Below are positions 17,112 to 26,552 of a stretch of DNA of 64,000 bases, piece after piece. The notes under the pieces are model-generated. The model had not been told where the DNA came from. It searched no databases and worked only from the letters and a program-made list of their open reading frames with translations. The translations under genes were made by a program, and so were the position numbers. The stretch covers positions 809-64,808 of the forward strand of contig DGYA01000124.1 in NCBI GenBank assembly GCA_002396505.1, read 5' to 3'. Positions within the stretch are counted from its first letter, which is position 1. Every line of letters starts with the position of its first letter. The stretch comes from Cyanobacteria bacterium UBA5018. Lineage in GTDB: Bacteria > Cyanobacteriota > Cyanobacteriia > PCC-6307 > Cyanobiaceae.

Positions 17112-18407
17112 TCAGCTGTGCTCCCGCAAAAAGGCAATCGTGCCCTGCAATTCCTCGGCGAAGCGATCAATCTCCTCCGGGGTGGTGGTGAAGCTGAGAC
17201 TGGCCCGGGCGGTACCACTGAGGCCGTAATAGCGGTGCAGGGGTTGGGTGCAGTGGTGGCCACTGCGGATGCAGATGCCGGCCGAATCCAACAGCGCCGC
17301 GATGTCGTTGGCATGCAGACCCTCCACCGTGAAGGCCGCCAGGGCGCCGCGGTGCGGTTGCTGCTCCGGCGTGGGGCCAAGGATGCGCAGCCCCTCGATC
17401 GCCTGCAGGCGATCAAACAACTGGCGAATCAACCGCTGCTCCCAGGCCTGGATGCGCGCCAAGCCGATCCCATTTAGGTAATCGAGGGCGGCACCCATGC
17501 CAATCGCCTCGCCGATCGCCGGTGTGCCGGCCTCAAATTTGTGTGGCAGCTCCGCCCAGCTGCTGTGATCCAGATATACGTCTTGGATCATTTCACCGCC
17601 GCCCAGGAAGGGGGGCATCGCCTCCAGCAACGTCTCCCGCGCCCAGAGGAAACCCATGCCGGTGGGGCCACACAATTTATGGGAACTACCCACCAGGAAG
17701 TCGCAATCGAGCTGGGCCACATCGATGGGCAGATGCGGCAGGCTCTGGCAGGCATCCACCAGCAGCAAGGCACCAACTCGATGGGCTAATTGGGCGATCT
17801 CAGCGATTGGATTGAGGCAACCGAGGGTATTGCTCACCTGCACCAGGCTCACCAACCGGGTGCGTTCATTCAGCTGGGCCTTCATATCGTCTAGATCCAA
17901 CTCACCGCTCTGGGTCAAGCCCACATGGCGCAACCGGCAGCCAGTGCGGGCGGCCAGCAACTGCCAGGGCACCAGATTGCTGTGGTGCTCCATCACCGAA
18001 AGCAGCACTTCATCGCCGGGCTTGAGATTGGCCTCCCCCCAGCTGCGCGCCACCAGGTTGATCGCTTCGCTGGCATTGCGGGTGAACACGATCTCGTGGG
18101 CGGAAGCCGCCCCCACAAAATTGGCCGTCTTCTGCCGTGCCGCCTCAAAGCCCTCGGTGGCCCGCGCACTCAACTGGTGGGCGCCGCGATGCACGTTGGC
18201 GTTGTCGTGGCTGTAGTAATGCTGTAACGCCTGCAGCACCTGGCTGGGCTTCTGGCTGGTGGCCGCATAGTCCAGATAGATCAGCGGTTCCCCCAGGCAG
18301 GCGGTTTGGGCGAGCAGCGGGAAATCGGGCCGGGTGAGGGCCGCCAGGTTTTCGGGCGGGTCAGCGGTGGGTTCAGCGATTGCGGCTGTGGCGGGGGAGG
18401 CGCTCAT
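17112..18407 (-). CDS. sufS: Cysteine desulfurase SufS
   Basis: PLP-dependent group II cysteine desulfurase, 431 residues, supplying sulfane sulfur for Fe-S cluster assembly. Visible motifs are YLDYAATSQKP near the N-terminus, the PLP-binding MEHHSN and DACQSLPH, the Schiff-base lysine in GSSHKLCGPTG, and the catalytic cysteine C386 in RSGHHCTQPL. It is the last gene of the minus-strand suf cluster, 4 bp after sufD. An N-terminal Ala/Pro-rich extension of about 25 residues precedes the conserved fold. Confidence 0.97.
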   Translation of the reverse strand: MSASPATAAIAEPTADPPENLAALTRPDFPLLAQTACLGEPLIYLDYAATSQKPSQVLQALQHYYSHDNANVHRGAHQLSARATEGFEAARQKTANFVGAASAHEIVFTRNASEAINLVARSWGEANLKPGDEVLLSVMEHHSNLVPWQLLAARTGCRLRHVGLTQSGELDLDDMKAQLNERTRLVSLVQVSNTLGCLNPIAEIAQLAHRVGALLLVDACQSLPHLPIDVAQLDCDFLVGSSHKLCGPTGMGFLWARETLLEAMPPFLGGGEMIQDVYLDHSSWAELPHKFEAGTPAIGEAIGMGAALDYLNGIGLARIQAWEQRLIRQLFDRLQAIEGLRILGPTPEQQPHRGALAAFTVEGLHANDIAALLDSAGICIRSGHHCTQPLHRYYGLSGTARASLSFTTTPEEIDRFAEELQGTIAFLREHS

Positions 18408-18411
18408 CGGG

Positions 18412-19587
18412 TCAGGCCTCGGCCAGCAGGCGCTCTAGGGGATTCCAGCCTGCCGCGGCGGCCGGCAAATCGCGCAGCACCTCCTCGCAGAAGGCCCGTT
18501 TCAGCAGGGTGGCCGCCTGGCTGGCGGCGATGCCGCGACTCTGCAAATAAAACAGTTCTTCCTGGCGCAGCCGGCTCACGGTGGCGCCATGGGCGCACTT
18601 CACGTCATCGGCCACGATTTCCAGCTCGGGCTTGGTGTCCACCCGGGCCCGATCCGAAAGCAGCAGGCTGCGGCTCAGCTGGGCGGCATTGGTGCGCTGC
18701 GCCACCTGGGGCACCTTCACCGCCCCGTTGAACACACTGCGACCCTGTCCATCGGCCAACACCTTGTGCAGTTGGTCCAGCTGGCCGTCGGGCCCATCAA
18801 AACGCACGGCGCTGTGGGTGTCGGCAATCTGGCGGCCGTTGCACACCTGCAGGCCCCGCAGCCTGGTGCTGGCGGCCCCCTGGCTCTGCACTATCCGGGG
18901 CTCAAAGCGCGCCAAACCCCAACCGCCCATGGCACTGCTCAACTCCAGTTCACTGGCGGGCTCCTGCAGCACCGCCCAATGGGCCAGCAGACAGGCCTGA
19001 GCTTCCCCCAGGGCCAAACAACCGGCCTTGAGGCGGGCACCGCCCCCCAGCTGCACCGCCGTCACCACACTCAGGGCCGCCGGCCCCTGGCTCGGTTGCT
19101 CCTGGTCATCGGTGATCACCTGCAACAGCTCCAAACTGGCGCCGGGTTCCAGCACCAGCAGCAGCTGGGCGGGCCGCAGGCCACCGGCGGCACTGGCCGC
19201 CAAACTCAACAGCAGCGGTTCGGTGACAACACCCCGCACCCTCAGGGCCAGCAGGGGCTCAGCCGCCCTCTGGGCGGCGGCTCTGTTGAGAGCCACGGGC
19301 CATTGCTCGCCGCCACCGCTGGCCTGGAGCAGCCGCAGCCACTGCTCCTCGGCGGCGGCCCCCTCCAACCGCTCCACGCCAGCCGGCAACTGCGGCTGGC
19401 CCCACCCGCTGCCCCCCTCACTAGGCGCCAGCCGGGGAGCGATGGCCGTGAGCGGATCCAAGGCCGTAAACCGCCAGTCCTCCTGGCGCCGCGTCGGCAG
19501 GGGCGAGCCGGCCAATTCGGCCAGCCAGGGGGCAGCCGGTGCGGTTGCCGGCGGCGTTGCGGTTGTGGTTTCGGTTGCCGTGGGCAT
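18412..19587 (-). CDS. sufD: Fe-S cluster assembly protein SufD
   Basis: Scaffold component of the SufBC2D complex, 391 residues. It has the C-terminal SufBD beta-helix core, e.g. VARFEPRIVQSQGAASTRL-like segments and ADDVKCAHGATVSRLRQEEL, followed by [20 protein letters not shown]. It is shorter and more divergent than sufB, as usual. Its ATG overlaps the sufC stop by one base (TGATG), so translation is probably coupled. Confidence 0.95.
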   Translation of the reverse strand: MPTATETTTATPPATAPAAPWLAELAGSPLPTRRQEDWRFTALDPLTAIAPRLAPSEGGSGWGQPQLPAGVERLEGAAAEEQWLRLLQASGGGEQWPVALNRAAAQRAAEPLLALRVRGVVTEPLLLSLAASAAGGLRPAQLLLVLEPGASLELLQVITDDQEQPSQGPAALSVVTAVQLGGGARLKAGCLALGEAQACLLAHWAVLQEPASELELSSAMGGWGLARFEPRIVQSQGAASTRLRGLQVCNGRQIADTHSAVRFDGPDGQLDQLHKVLADGQGRSVFNGAVKVPQVAQRTNAAQLSRSLLLSDRARVDTKPELEIVADDVKCAHGATVSRLRQEELFYLQSRGIAASQAATLLKRAFCEEVLRDLPAAAAGWNPLERLLAEA

Positions 19588-20435
19588 CAGGCCACCTCCA
19601 CTGGTGTTGACTGCCCTGGGTTCAGCTCTCCCGCGTTCAGCTCTGCTGGGTTGGCCTCCAGCTGGGCCAGGGCCTCGTCCACCCAGTCGTAGCCAATCCG
19701 CTCCAGCTCCAGAGCCAATTCCTTGCCGCCGGTGCGCAGAATGCGGCCCGCCGCCATCACGTGCACGTAATCCGGCGTAATCAGATCCAGCAGGCGTTGG
19801 TAATGGGTGATCAACAAGGTGGTATTTGCATCACCGGCCAACTGGTTCACGCCGCTGGCCACGATGCGCAGGGCGTCGATATCCAGGCCGGAATCGGTTT
19901 CATCGAGAATCGACACCAGCGGTTCGAGCAGGGCCATCTGCAAAATCTCGTTGCGCTTCTTCTCGCCACCACTAAATCCCTCGTTCACCGAGCGATCCAG
20001 GAAGGCCGGATCCATCTGCACCAGCTGCATCCGCTCGCGCACCAGATCCTCAAAGGCAAAGGTATCTAGCTCTTCCTCGCCCCGTTGGCCGCGGCGGGCA
20101 TTGGTGGCCACCCGCAGAAACTCCAGATTGCTCACTCCGGGAATCTCCACCGGATATTGAAAACCGAGAAACAGGCCACTGCGGGCCCTGATTTCCGGAT
20201 CCAGCTCCAGCAGGTTTTCACCGCGATAGGTAACCGAACCGCCGGTCACCTGATAGGCGGGATGACCCGCCAACACCTTGGACAGGGTGCTCTTGCCACT
20301 GCCATTGCGACCCATCACCGCATGGATCTCCCCCTCCCGCAGGGTGAGGTTCACCCCATGCAGGATGGGCTGGTCGCCAACGCTGGCATGCAGGTCGCGA
20401 ATCTCAAGCAGAACCGGTGCGTCGGGGCGAATCAC
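19587..20435 (-). CDS. sufC: Fe-S cluster assembly ATPase SufC
   Basis: ABC-type ATPase of SufBC2D, 282 residues from GTG 20435. Walker A is GRNGSGKST (42-50), the signature is [15 protein letters not shown], and Walker B is the [16 protein letters not shown] type, characteristic of SufC. A His switch follows in [10 protein letters not shown]. The C-terminal ~20 residues ([16 protein letters not shown]) are a small in-frame repeat absent from typical SufC. A 362-bp spacer separates it from sufB. Confidence 0.97.
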   Translation of the reverse strand: MIRPDAPVLLEIRDLHASVGDQPILHGVNLTLREGEIHAVMGRNGSGKSTLSKVLAGHPAYQVTGGSVTYRGENLLELDPEIRARSGLFLGFQYPVEIPGVSNLEFLRVATNARRGQRGEEELDTFAFEDLVRERMQLVQMDPAFLDRSVNEGFSGGEKKRNEILQMALLEPLVSILDETDSGLDIDALRIVASGVNQLAGDANTTLLITHYQRLLDLITPDYVHVMAAGRILRTGGKELALELERIGYDWVDEALAQLEANPAELNAGELNPGQSTPVEVA

Positions 20436-20797
20436 AGCAGAGGGCGGGCGGATGGAAAAACGGGAATCAAACGGGAGATCACTAGCGGCAAAAGCGCCAG
20501 GCGCTGGGAAATGGTCAGTGACTGGAGAATGGGCTGATGCTTGGGCTGGAGAAGGGAAAAAGTCTGGGGCTGGAGAAGGTAAAGAGGCTGGGGCTGGGCT
20601 GCCAAGGCTGGGCTCGCTGGAGGGCGAGCTCGCTGGAGTTGCTAGCTAGGGAATGTTTCTAGCCCAATGGCCCACAGTTCAAGGCGCACTCAGTTCATTG
20701 GCAAACTGTTCACCTTTAAACAATTCACCAGCAAACAGGGCGCTGGTACACAGTTCACGGTTGCCTAGATCGGGGGGCTTGGCCGGGGCTGGTTCCA
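20436..20797. other. Repeat-filled spacer inside the suf cluster
   Basis: Two degenerate tandem repeats fill this spacer. One is GGGCTGGAGAAGG-like (~20520-20615). The other is CAGTTCA/GTTCAC-like with AACAGGGCGCTGG (~20675-20765). No coding region is convincing. Because suf genes normally abut, this looks like an insertion by local repeat growth. Whether sufCDS has its own promoter here cannot be seen. Confidence 0.6.
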
Positions 20798-22240
20798 CTA
20801 TCCCACCGAACCCTCAAGCTTCAGAGCCAGCAGCTTGTCCGCCTCGGCGGCGAATTCCATCGGCAACTGGTTGAAAACGTCGCGACAGAAGCCACTCACC
20901 ATCATCGAAACGGCCTCCTCCAGACCTATACCTCGGCTCTGCAAGTAGAAGAGCTGATCTGCGGAAATGCGAGAGGTGCTGGCTTCGTGCTCCACGGCCG
21001 CATCGGGCTGCTGGCAACGGATGTAGGGATAGGTGTTGGCGGCGGCCTGATCGCCAATCAGCATCGAATCGCACTGGCTGTAGTTCTTGGCTCCCACAGC
21101 CTTAGGACCGATTTGAACCAGCCCCCGATAGCTATTAGCTGAATGGCCGGCACAGATGCCCTTGCTCACGATCGTGGAGCGGCTGCGGGCCCCCAGATGC
21201 ACCATCTTGCTGCCGGTGTCCGCCTGCTGGAGGTTATTGGTGAGGGCTACGGAATAAAATTCCCCCACCGAATCGTCCCCCTGCAACACACAGCCGGGAT
21301 ACTTCCAGGTGATCGCCGAGCCAGTCTCCACCTGGGTCCAGCTAATGCGGCTGCGGTCGCCGCGGCACTGGCCGCGCTTAGTAACGAAATTATAAATGCC
21401 GCCGACGCCGTTCTCATCGCCAGCATACCAGTTCTGCACGGTGGAATACTTGATCGTGGCATCATCTAGGGTCACCAACTCCACCACCGCCGCATGCAGC
21501 TGATTGGTGTCGAACATCGGCGCCGTGCAACCCTCCAGATAACTCACCGAAGCTCCCTCTTCCGCCACTATCAAGGTGCGCTCAAACTGACCGGTATCGC
21601 CGGAATTGATACGGAAGTAAGTAGATAATTCCATCGGGCACTCGACGCCCTTGGGAATGAACACAAACGAGCCATCACTGAAAACGGCTGAATTGAGGGC
21701 GGCGAAGTAATTATCGTTGGCGGGAACCACCGTACCAAGATATTTTTCCACCAGCTCGGGATGGTCCTTCACCGCCTCACTGATGGAGCAGAAGATCACG
21801 CCGTGCTCCGCCAGCTTCTCCCGATAGGTGGTGGCGATTGAAACGCTATCAAATACCGCATCTACCGCGACATTAGAAAGCCGCTTCTGCTCACTCAAGG
21901 GTATTCCTAACTTTTCAAATGTTTCCAACAACTTGGGATCCACCTCGTCGAGGCTGGCTTTTTTCTCCTGCTGCTTGGGCGCCGCATAATAAACAATATT
22001 TTGATAATCAATTTTTGGATATCCCAAAGCAGCCCAGTCTGGCTCTTGCATCCGCAGCCAGTTGCGGTAGGCCCGCAGCCGGAAATCGAGCAGGAAAACT
22101 GGCTCTTGTTTCTTGGCGGAAATTAACCGCACCACATCTTCGCTGAGACCCTTGGCAATCTTTTCGGTTTCAATATCAGTGACGAAGCCGTACTTATACG
22201 GCTGGGCCACCAGGTCCCCAACGGTGGCAGTGCTAGTCAT
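20798..22240 (-). CDS. sufB: Fe-S cluster assembly protein SufB
   Basis: Core scaffold of SufBC2D, 480 residues. Conserved landmarks are [18 protein letters not shown] near the N-terminus, [38 protein letters not shown], and the C-terminal [20 protein letters not shown]. Length and sequence are typical of cyanobacterial SufB. The start codon is 8 bp downstream of the ftrC stop, so the two are likely co-transcribed. Confidence 0.97.
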   Translation of the reverse strand: MTSTATVGDLVAQPYKYGFVTDIETEKIAKGLSEDVVRLISAKKQEPVFLLDFRLRAYRNWLRMQEPDWAALGYPKIDYQNIVYYAAPKQQEKKASLDEVDPKLLETFEKLGIPLSEQKRLSNVAVDAVFDSVSIATTYREKLAEHGVIFCSISEAVKDHPELVEKYLGTVVPANDNYFAALNSAVFSDGSFVFIPKGVECPMELSTYFRINSGDTGQFERTLIVAEEGASVSYLEGCTAPMFDTNQLHAAVVELVTLDDATIKYSTVQNWYAGDENGVGGIYNFVTKRGQCRGDRSRISWTQVETGSAITWKYPGCVLQGDDSVGEFYSVALTNNLQQADTGSKMVHLGARSRSTIVSKGICAGHSANSYRGLVQIGPKAVGAKNYSQCDSMLIGDQAAANTYPYIRCQQPDAAVEHEASTSRISADQLFYLQSRGIGLEEAVSMMVSGFCRDVFNQLPMEFAAEADKLLALKLEGSVG

Positions 22241-22248
22241 AAAACCCC

Positions 22249-22635
22249 TCAGCTAGCGGTTACTGCGTTGATCTCATCCATGGAAATCGTCTGCTGATCG
22301 CCGCGGAAGGCATTGTCTTCCGTGAGAAACAGCATGCAATGGCACTCCTTGCGCTCCCGCATCGGCACACAGGGGCAGTTCCAAAAGGCCTGGGACACCT
22401 CTGCCTGCTTGTCCTCATAATGCCGACAGGGGCAGAGGGCACCGCCCAGTTCGTCCTTGTGTCGGGCCAGCCCCTGAAGTACCACCGCGGTGACGGAGGG
22501 GTCAACGCAAAAGTAGGTACCGGTGCGCTGGGCGTAGGTCTCGGCGAACCGGCGAATCACCTCCAAACTGTCAGGGGTCGTATCCGCACTGGGTGCGACT
22601 GGTTGGGAGGCGTCGGTGTCAGCCATATCAGCCAT
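22249..22635 (-). CDS. ftrC: Ferredoxin-thioredoxin reductase, catalytic (beta) chain
   Basis: A 4Fe-4S disulfide reductase subunit that passes electrons from photosynthetically reduced ferredoxin to thioredoxin. It has 128 residues. All six conserved cysteines are visible: C68 and C70 (LCPCRHYE), C87 and C89 ([12 protein letters not shown]), and C98 and C100 (ECHC). The first start is at 22635; MADTDAS three codons later is an alternative. Its position directly upstream of sufB puts a 4Fe-4S client in the cluster-assembly operon. Confidence 0.97.
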   Translation of the reverse strand: MADMADTDASQPVAPSADTTPDSLEVIRRFAETYAQRTGTYFCVDPSVTAVVLQGLARHKDELGGALCPCRHYEDKQAEVSQAFWNCPCVPMRERKECHCMLFLTEDNAFRGDQQTISMDEINAVTAS

Positions 22636-23230
22636 GAAATAAGAGGAGTGGGAAGCGAGGCCTGGATGCGGGTGAGCGGAGACGGGGAGCTGGAACCAAA
22701 ACCGGCAGCTAGAAAAAGGCCAGTCGCAGCAGGAAATCTAATCGGAGCAAACCCTGGGCCGAGCAACCCAGGGGGCGCAACGGTTGGGGAAGAAACCGCA
22801 GAGGGTCAAAAACCTGCCAGAGGACTCCAGTTGAGAACCAACCCTTCTCGATTCGAAAACCTCTGCTGCCAAAGCCCGGAGCTACGGAAAAGTTGTTCAC
22901 CGAAACCCTTGGCCAGGAAACTTTCAGTCACGAAAAGCGGAGGGAAACGAAACGTTGGGCAACAAAACCTCAGTCTGCGCCTATCTGAGGCAGCCAGGCC
23001 CTGGGGTGGCAAGACCCTTCAGACGGCAAAACCTAAGCTGGCGAAGACCTGAGGGTTACGAAACCCCTTGGTTTCCTTTTAACTGAGCCTAGGGCAAGGC
23101 CGGGGCAAGTGCGGCAAAGGCCATTGTGCCCGGCCGGCTGGTTCGTCTGTATTTGCGGCAACACATGCTCGCAACCAACCGATTGGCGTGGCATGGTGAG
23201 GCATATCTCTTTGCGCTTGGCCACCAGTCG
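22636..23230. other. Regulatory/repeat spacer between ftrC and sufR
   Basis: This divergent spacer presumably holds the suf and sufR promoters. From ~22690 to ~23065 it carries an irregular series of RRAAAACC-like words (GCAAACCC, GAAACC, CGAAACCC, GCAAAACC) every ~15-25 bp, a strongly degenerate tandem repeat. I looked for the SufR-type CAAC-N6-GTTG palindrome and did not find a clean copy. A plus-strand ORF through the region is not convincing. Confidence 0.45.
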
Positions 23231-24058
23231 ATGAGCGCTACCAGCATGGGCGCCACCGCTTTGGGCGCCAAAGCCCTGTCAGCCAATCACCAGGCAGACA
23301 GGGCCCAGCCGGCCAAAGGTCAGGCTGATCACGATTCAACCGCCCCCGGCCAGCCGGAGGCTGGCCACCAATCCCCTGGCCTGCCCACCCGAGACGCGGC
23401 CCTGGCCCTGCTGATTCGCCACGGGGCTGGCACGGCAGCCGAACTGGCCAACCGCTTGAGCGTTTCAGTGCAGGTGATGCGGCGCCATCTCCGCAGTCTG
23501 GAAGAAGAAGGCCTGGTGGAGGCCAGCCTGAGCGCAGAAGGCCCCGGCAGGCCCAGCAACCGCTGGCAGCTCACCGGCAAGGGGCAATCCCTGTTTCCCG
23601 ATGGCAGCGAGCATTTCGCCCTGGGCCTGATGCAGTCCTTGGCCGGCAGCCTGCCGCCGGCGGCGGTGCAGGCCCTACTGGAGCACCAAGCTCAACAAAA
23701 AGCCCTGGACTACCGCCGCCAGATCGGCGACGGCCCCCTGCAGCTGCGCCTGGGGCGATTAGTGCAGCTGCGCCGCGGCGAGGGCTATGTGGCCGAATGT
23801 GAACCCGACGGCGACAAGGCCTGGATCATCAGCGAGTACCACTGTTCCGTAATGCGCATCGCTGAGCAGTTCCCCTGTGTCTGCGACCAGGAACTTCAAC
23901 TGATCCGCCACACCTTCCCAGACTGCGCCGTGGAAAGGGTGCACTGGCGCCTGGACAAGGGCCACTCCTGCGGCTTCCGCCTCACCCCCACCTACTCCAG
24001 CCAACCCAATTCCGGCCAAACCCCACCAGTCCCCGCCTCCACCGCCCTTGAGCCCTGA
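23231..24058 (+). CDS. sufR: Suf operon transcriptional regulator SufR
   Basis: DeoR/ArsR-like winged-helix repressor that senses Fe-S status. From ATG 23231 it has 275 residues. The helix-turn-helix lies at ~55-115 (LIRHGAGTAAELANRLSVSV, then GRPSNRWQLTGKG). The C-terminal ligand domain has the cysteines expected for cluster binding: C205, C216, C218, C232 and C247 (EYHCSVMRIAEQFPCVCD; PDCAVERVHW; HSCGFRL). The N-terminal ~45 residues are low-complexity; an upstream in-frame start at 23126 exists but looks less natural. It is divergent from ftrC-sufB, as expected for the repressor of that operon. Confidence 0.93.
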   Translation: MSATSMGATALGAKALSANHQADRAQPAKGQADHDSTAPGQPEAGHQSPGLPTRDAALALLIRHGAGTAAELANRLSVSVQVMRRHLRSLEEEGLVEASLSAEGPGRPSNRWQLTGKGQSLFPDGSEHFALGLMQSLAGSLPPAAVQALLEHQAQQKALDYRRQIGDGPLQLRLGRLVQLRRGEGYVAECEPDGDKAWIISEYHCSVMRIAEQFPCVCDQELQLIRHTFPDCAVERVHWRLDKGHSCGFRLTPTYSSQPNSGQTPPVPASTALEP

Positions 24059-24491
24059 CACCAACCCCGCGGTTACCGGTTCAACTGCCAGCGCTGCGAC
24101 CAGCGCCCCGATAAGCGCCACCGGCAGCGCAACCGCAGGCGCGGAGGGGCCCCTAAACCCAGCGGAGCTGGCCGCCCTGGAAGCCCCCTTACTGCCAAGC
24201 CGAGAACGGCATCAGCTGCGGCTACTGGCCCATGGCTTGCGCACCTTGCAGCAAATCGCCGGCCGGCGGGCCGGCCCGCCGCCGGAGCTGGCCGCGATTC
24301 AGGCCTGGGCCCGCCAGCAGCCCAGCATCGGCGGCGACGAAACCTTTGTCCGCGCCTTCTCCATCCAGCTGCAAGTGGCGGGCCAGCAGCTCAGCCAGCT
24401 GGCCGGAGATCGCCCAGGCGGCGCCCTGGCCCTGGAGCTCAGCGAGCTGATCAACGCTGCCCAGAGGCAGAGCCCAGCACCTCAAAGCTGA
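24048..24491 (+). CDS. Conserved hypothetical protein downstream of sufR
   Basis: The protein has 147 residues and starts at TTG 24048, overlapping the sufR end by 11 bases, so translation is probably coupled. The N-terminal ~35 residues are Ala/Thr/Ser-rich. The remaining ~110 are predicted helical (AELAALEAPLLPSRERHQLR; SIQLQVAGQQLSQLAGDRPG). I see no motif that gives a function. Confidence 0.7.
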   Translation: MSPDTNPAVTGSTASAATSAPISATGSATAGAEGPLNPAELAALEAPLLPSRERHQLRLLAHGLRTLQQIAGRRAGPPPELAAIQAWARQQPSIGGDETFVRAFSIQLQVAGQQLSQLAGDRPGGALALELSELINAAQRQSPAPQS

Positions 24492-24520
24492 GGGGCGCCC
24501 CGGGCCCTGGGGGGGCCGGT

Positions 24521-25600
24521 TTAAATCGCCACCAGGGCGACACCGAGCACCGCCAGCAGCGCCGCCGCCAGGCCCAGCGCACCGGGGCGATCCCCCTCCA
24601 GGGGCGCCAGGGGCAGGGCCATTACCGGTCCTGTGGACAGCAAAGCCACCGCCAGGCCGCCCTTGAGCTGGACCAGGGCCGTCTGCTGCAACACCAGGCC
24701 AGCACAGGTGCCCAACAGGGTGGCCAGCAGCAGCAGCGGCCAGCGCCTTTGGGCCGGCAACGGCCGCCTAGCGGCAGTGGGCAACCGCCACAGCATCGGC
24801 ATCATCACCAGGGCCGCCGCCCCGAGCCGCAGCGTGGCCGACAGCAGCGGCGAGAACAGCCCCTCGCGCAGGGCCGCCCGAGACAGCAGCGCAGCGGCAA
24901 CACCACAAAAGACGGCCGCCAGCGCCAACAAAATCCCTAATCCCTGCTGGCTGTGCAGACCGGGGCCCATCGCTGCGGATGAGCCGGGCAAGCCCATGGG
25001 CCCCCTAGTGCCAGGGGAGCCCAGGGAGCCAGCTGCGGGGGCAGTTGCAATGGCAGCTGCGGGAGCAGTGACGAGGCCAGTGCGGGGAGCAGTGGCGATG
25101 GCATCTGAGGGAGCAGTGGCAGGTGCCTGCCGCGGTGCCTGCCGCGGTGTCTGAGCGGCCACGAGCAATACGGCCAGGCTGATCAGACCAATCCCCAGCC
25201 ACTGCCTTGGGGCAGGCACTTCCGCCAACAGCAGGGCAGCACCGATGGCGCTCAGGGCCGGGCCGGCCGCATCGAAGGTGAGCGCCCTGCGGGTACCCAG
25301 CCGCCGCAGGGCCGCCAGGTAAAAGCTGTCGCCGAGGGCTATGCCCACTACGCCGCTGAGCAGCAACAGGGCCACCGGACCGGCCCCTCCAGACCCTGCC
25401 GCCCCACCGGCCCCTGCCCCCCCGATAGCCACCAGGGCCAGCAGCAGCGGCAGCTGCAGGGCCAGGGCCACCAGGTTCTTGAGCAGGTTGAGTTGGCCCG
25501 GTCCCAGGGAGGTGGGCAAGCGCCGCCAGAGGCTGCTGGCCAGGGTCCAGCACAGAGCCGCCGCCAGGGCGGCAACCACGCCGATCAACTCACCTTTCAC
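24521..25600 (-). CDS. EamA/DMT-family membrane transporter
   Basis: The protein has 359 residues and starts at GTG 25600 (MKGELIGVVAALAAALCWTL). It has about ten hydrophobic segments in two EamA-like halves. The halves are joined by a long Ala/Thr/Gly/Pro-rich linker (~160-225) made of degenerate TAPxxAIATAP units, encoded by a short DNA repeat at ~25010-25150. Family members export metabolites, amino acids or drugs; the substrate is unknown. Confidence 0.85.
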   Translation of the reverse strand: MKGELIGVVAALAAALCWTLASSLWRRLPTSLGPGQLNLLKNLVALALQLPLLLALVAIGGAGAGGAAGSGGAGPVALLLLSGVVGIALGDSFYLAALRRLGTRRALTFDAAGPALSAIGAALLLAEVPAPRQWLGIGLISLAVLLVAAQTPRQAPRQAPATAPSDAIATAPRTGLVTAPAAAIATAPAAGSLGSPGTRGPMGLPGSSAAMGPGLHSQQGLGILLALAAVFCGVAAALLSRAALREGLFSPLLSATLRLGAAALVMMPMLWRLPTAARRPLPAQRRWPLLLLATLLGTCAGLVLQQTALVQLKGGLAVALLSTGPVMALPLAPLEGDRPGALGLAAALLAVLGVALVAI

Positions 25601-25786
25601 CGCTCACCCCCTCGCCAGTCACAGGTCACCACTCACCAGTCGCCGTTCACACAGGTCACCGCTCGCCGTTCACAGCTCACAGCTCACAGGACACAGGAAA
25701 CAGAAAACAGGGCGGAGCTCATCGTTCAAACCACGTCCAGGGCAGCGCCTTGCGATCATCGCGGCAATCCCCGCAGGCCGGCCGCC
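25601..25786. repeat. Degenerate GTCACC/GTTCACA tandem repeat spacer
   Basis: The spacer between the divergent EamA and cpcS genes is a run of CAGTCACAGGTCACC, CGCCGTTCACA and CAGCTCACAGCTCACAGG words. The period is irregular, ~8-18 bp, between 25605 and 25695. Confidence 0.7.
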
Positions 25787-26386
25787 GTGAGCCAAAGCAT
25801 CGCCGACGCCATCAGTTTCTTCCAGCTCAGTTGCGGTCGTTGGCGCTCCCAGCGCAGCAGTCACCACCTGCTGCACCGCCGCGCAGAAGCCGGTAGCTCC
25901 TACATCGAGGTGGTGGCCCTTACTGCCGACGACTCGCAGCTGATCGCTATCGCCGAGCTGCACGGCCAGGATCCCAGCAAGCTGGTGGGTGGCTGCCGCG
26001 TCACCTGGAACGCCTCGATGGCCTGGGACAGGGCCGGTGAGGCCCATGAGGGCAAGAGCGTCTTTGGCCTGATCCCCACCGACGAGCGCGGCCGCCAGGG
26101 CCTGCTGCTGCGCGATCGGGGCTATGCCGAAACGGCCCCGGTGGCCGGCCAGTTCGCCATGGATGACCGCGATGAGCTGCTGCTGAGCACCGGCTACGAA
26201 ACGATGAACAGCCTGGAGCGCTTCTGCTTCTGGGGCCCCAACGTGCGGCTGCGCACCAGCACGGTGGAGGGGCTCTCCAACACCGCCTCCTTCTGTGTCG
26301 AGACCCGGATACTCGAAACCGAAGCCCCAGCGGCCCCTGACGCCCCTGGGGCCCATGGCGGCGCCCTGTCCCCGCTGGGTTGGTGA
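25787..26386 (+). CDS. cpcS: CpcS/CpeS-family phycobiliprotein chromophore lyase
   Basis: Lipocalin-fold lyase that attaches bilins to phycobiliprotein cysteines. It has 199 residues from GTG 25787 (VSQSIADAISFFQLSCGRWR). Typical features are SCGRWRSQRSSHHLLHRRAE at the start, VVALTADDSQL, GGCRVTWNASM, and the terminal ERFCFWGPNVRLRTSTVEGL segment. It lies just upstream of the rod-core linker gene on the same strand. Which phycobiliprotein it serves cannot be decided from sequence alone; the symbol is for the family. Confidence 0.88.
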   Translation: MSQSIADAISFFQLSCGRWRSQRSSHHLLHRRAEAGSSYIEVVALTADDSQLIAIAELHGQDPSKLVGGCRVTWNASMAWDRAGEAHEGKSVFGLIPTDERGRQGLLLRDRGYAETAPVAGQFAMDDRDELLLSTGYETMNSLERFCFWGPNVRLRTSTVEGLSNTASFCVETRILETEAPAAPDAPGAHGGALSPLGW

Positions 26387-26552
26387 ACCCCAGCCACTGC
26401 TCCCAGGCTGACCATGACGGGCAAGCTTGGCCCTGGCTGCCGGGGTGACGGGCGGGGTGGCGAACGTTACGGACTGTGAGGCCTATCCCAGCCCCTGGAA
26501 AAGCGCTCCGGGCTCACTTCTACGATCACTGACGACAGAATGCCGTAGTCGC

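Noticed and set aside
22339..23052. 237-codon plus-strand ORF through ftrC and the spacer
   Set aside because: The first part is antisense to ftrC, and the rest is the AAACC-type repeat region without a domain.
22636..23230. SufR operator (CAAC-N6-GTTG) between ftrC and sufR
   Set aside because: Several GTTG and CAAC words occur, but none in the right orientation and spacing; not reported as a site.
26427..26552. Upstream extension of the cpcG frame to an earlier start
   Set aside because: The conserved family N-terminus (xALPLLxYAP) begins at GTG 26553; the upstream residues have no similarity.
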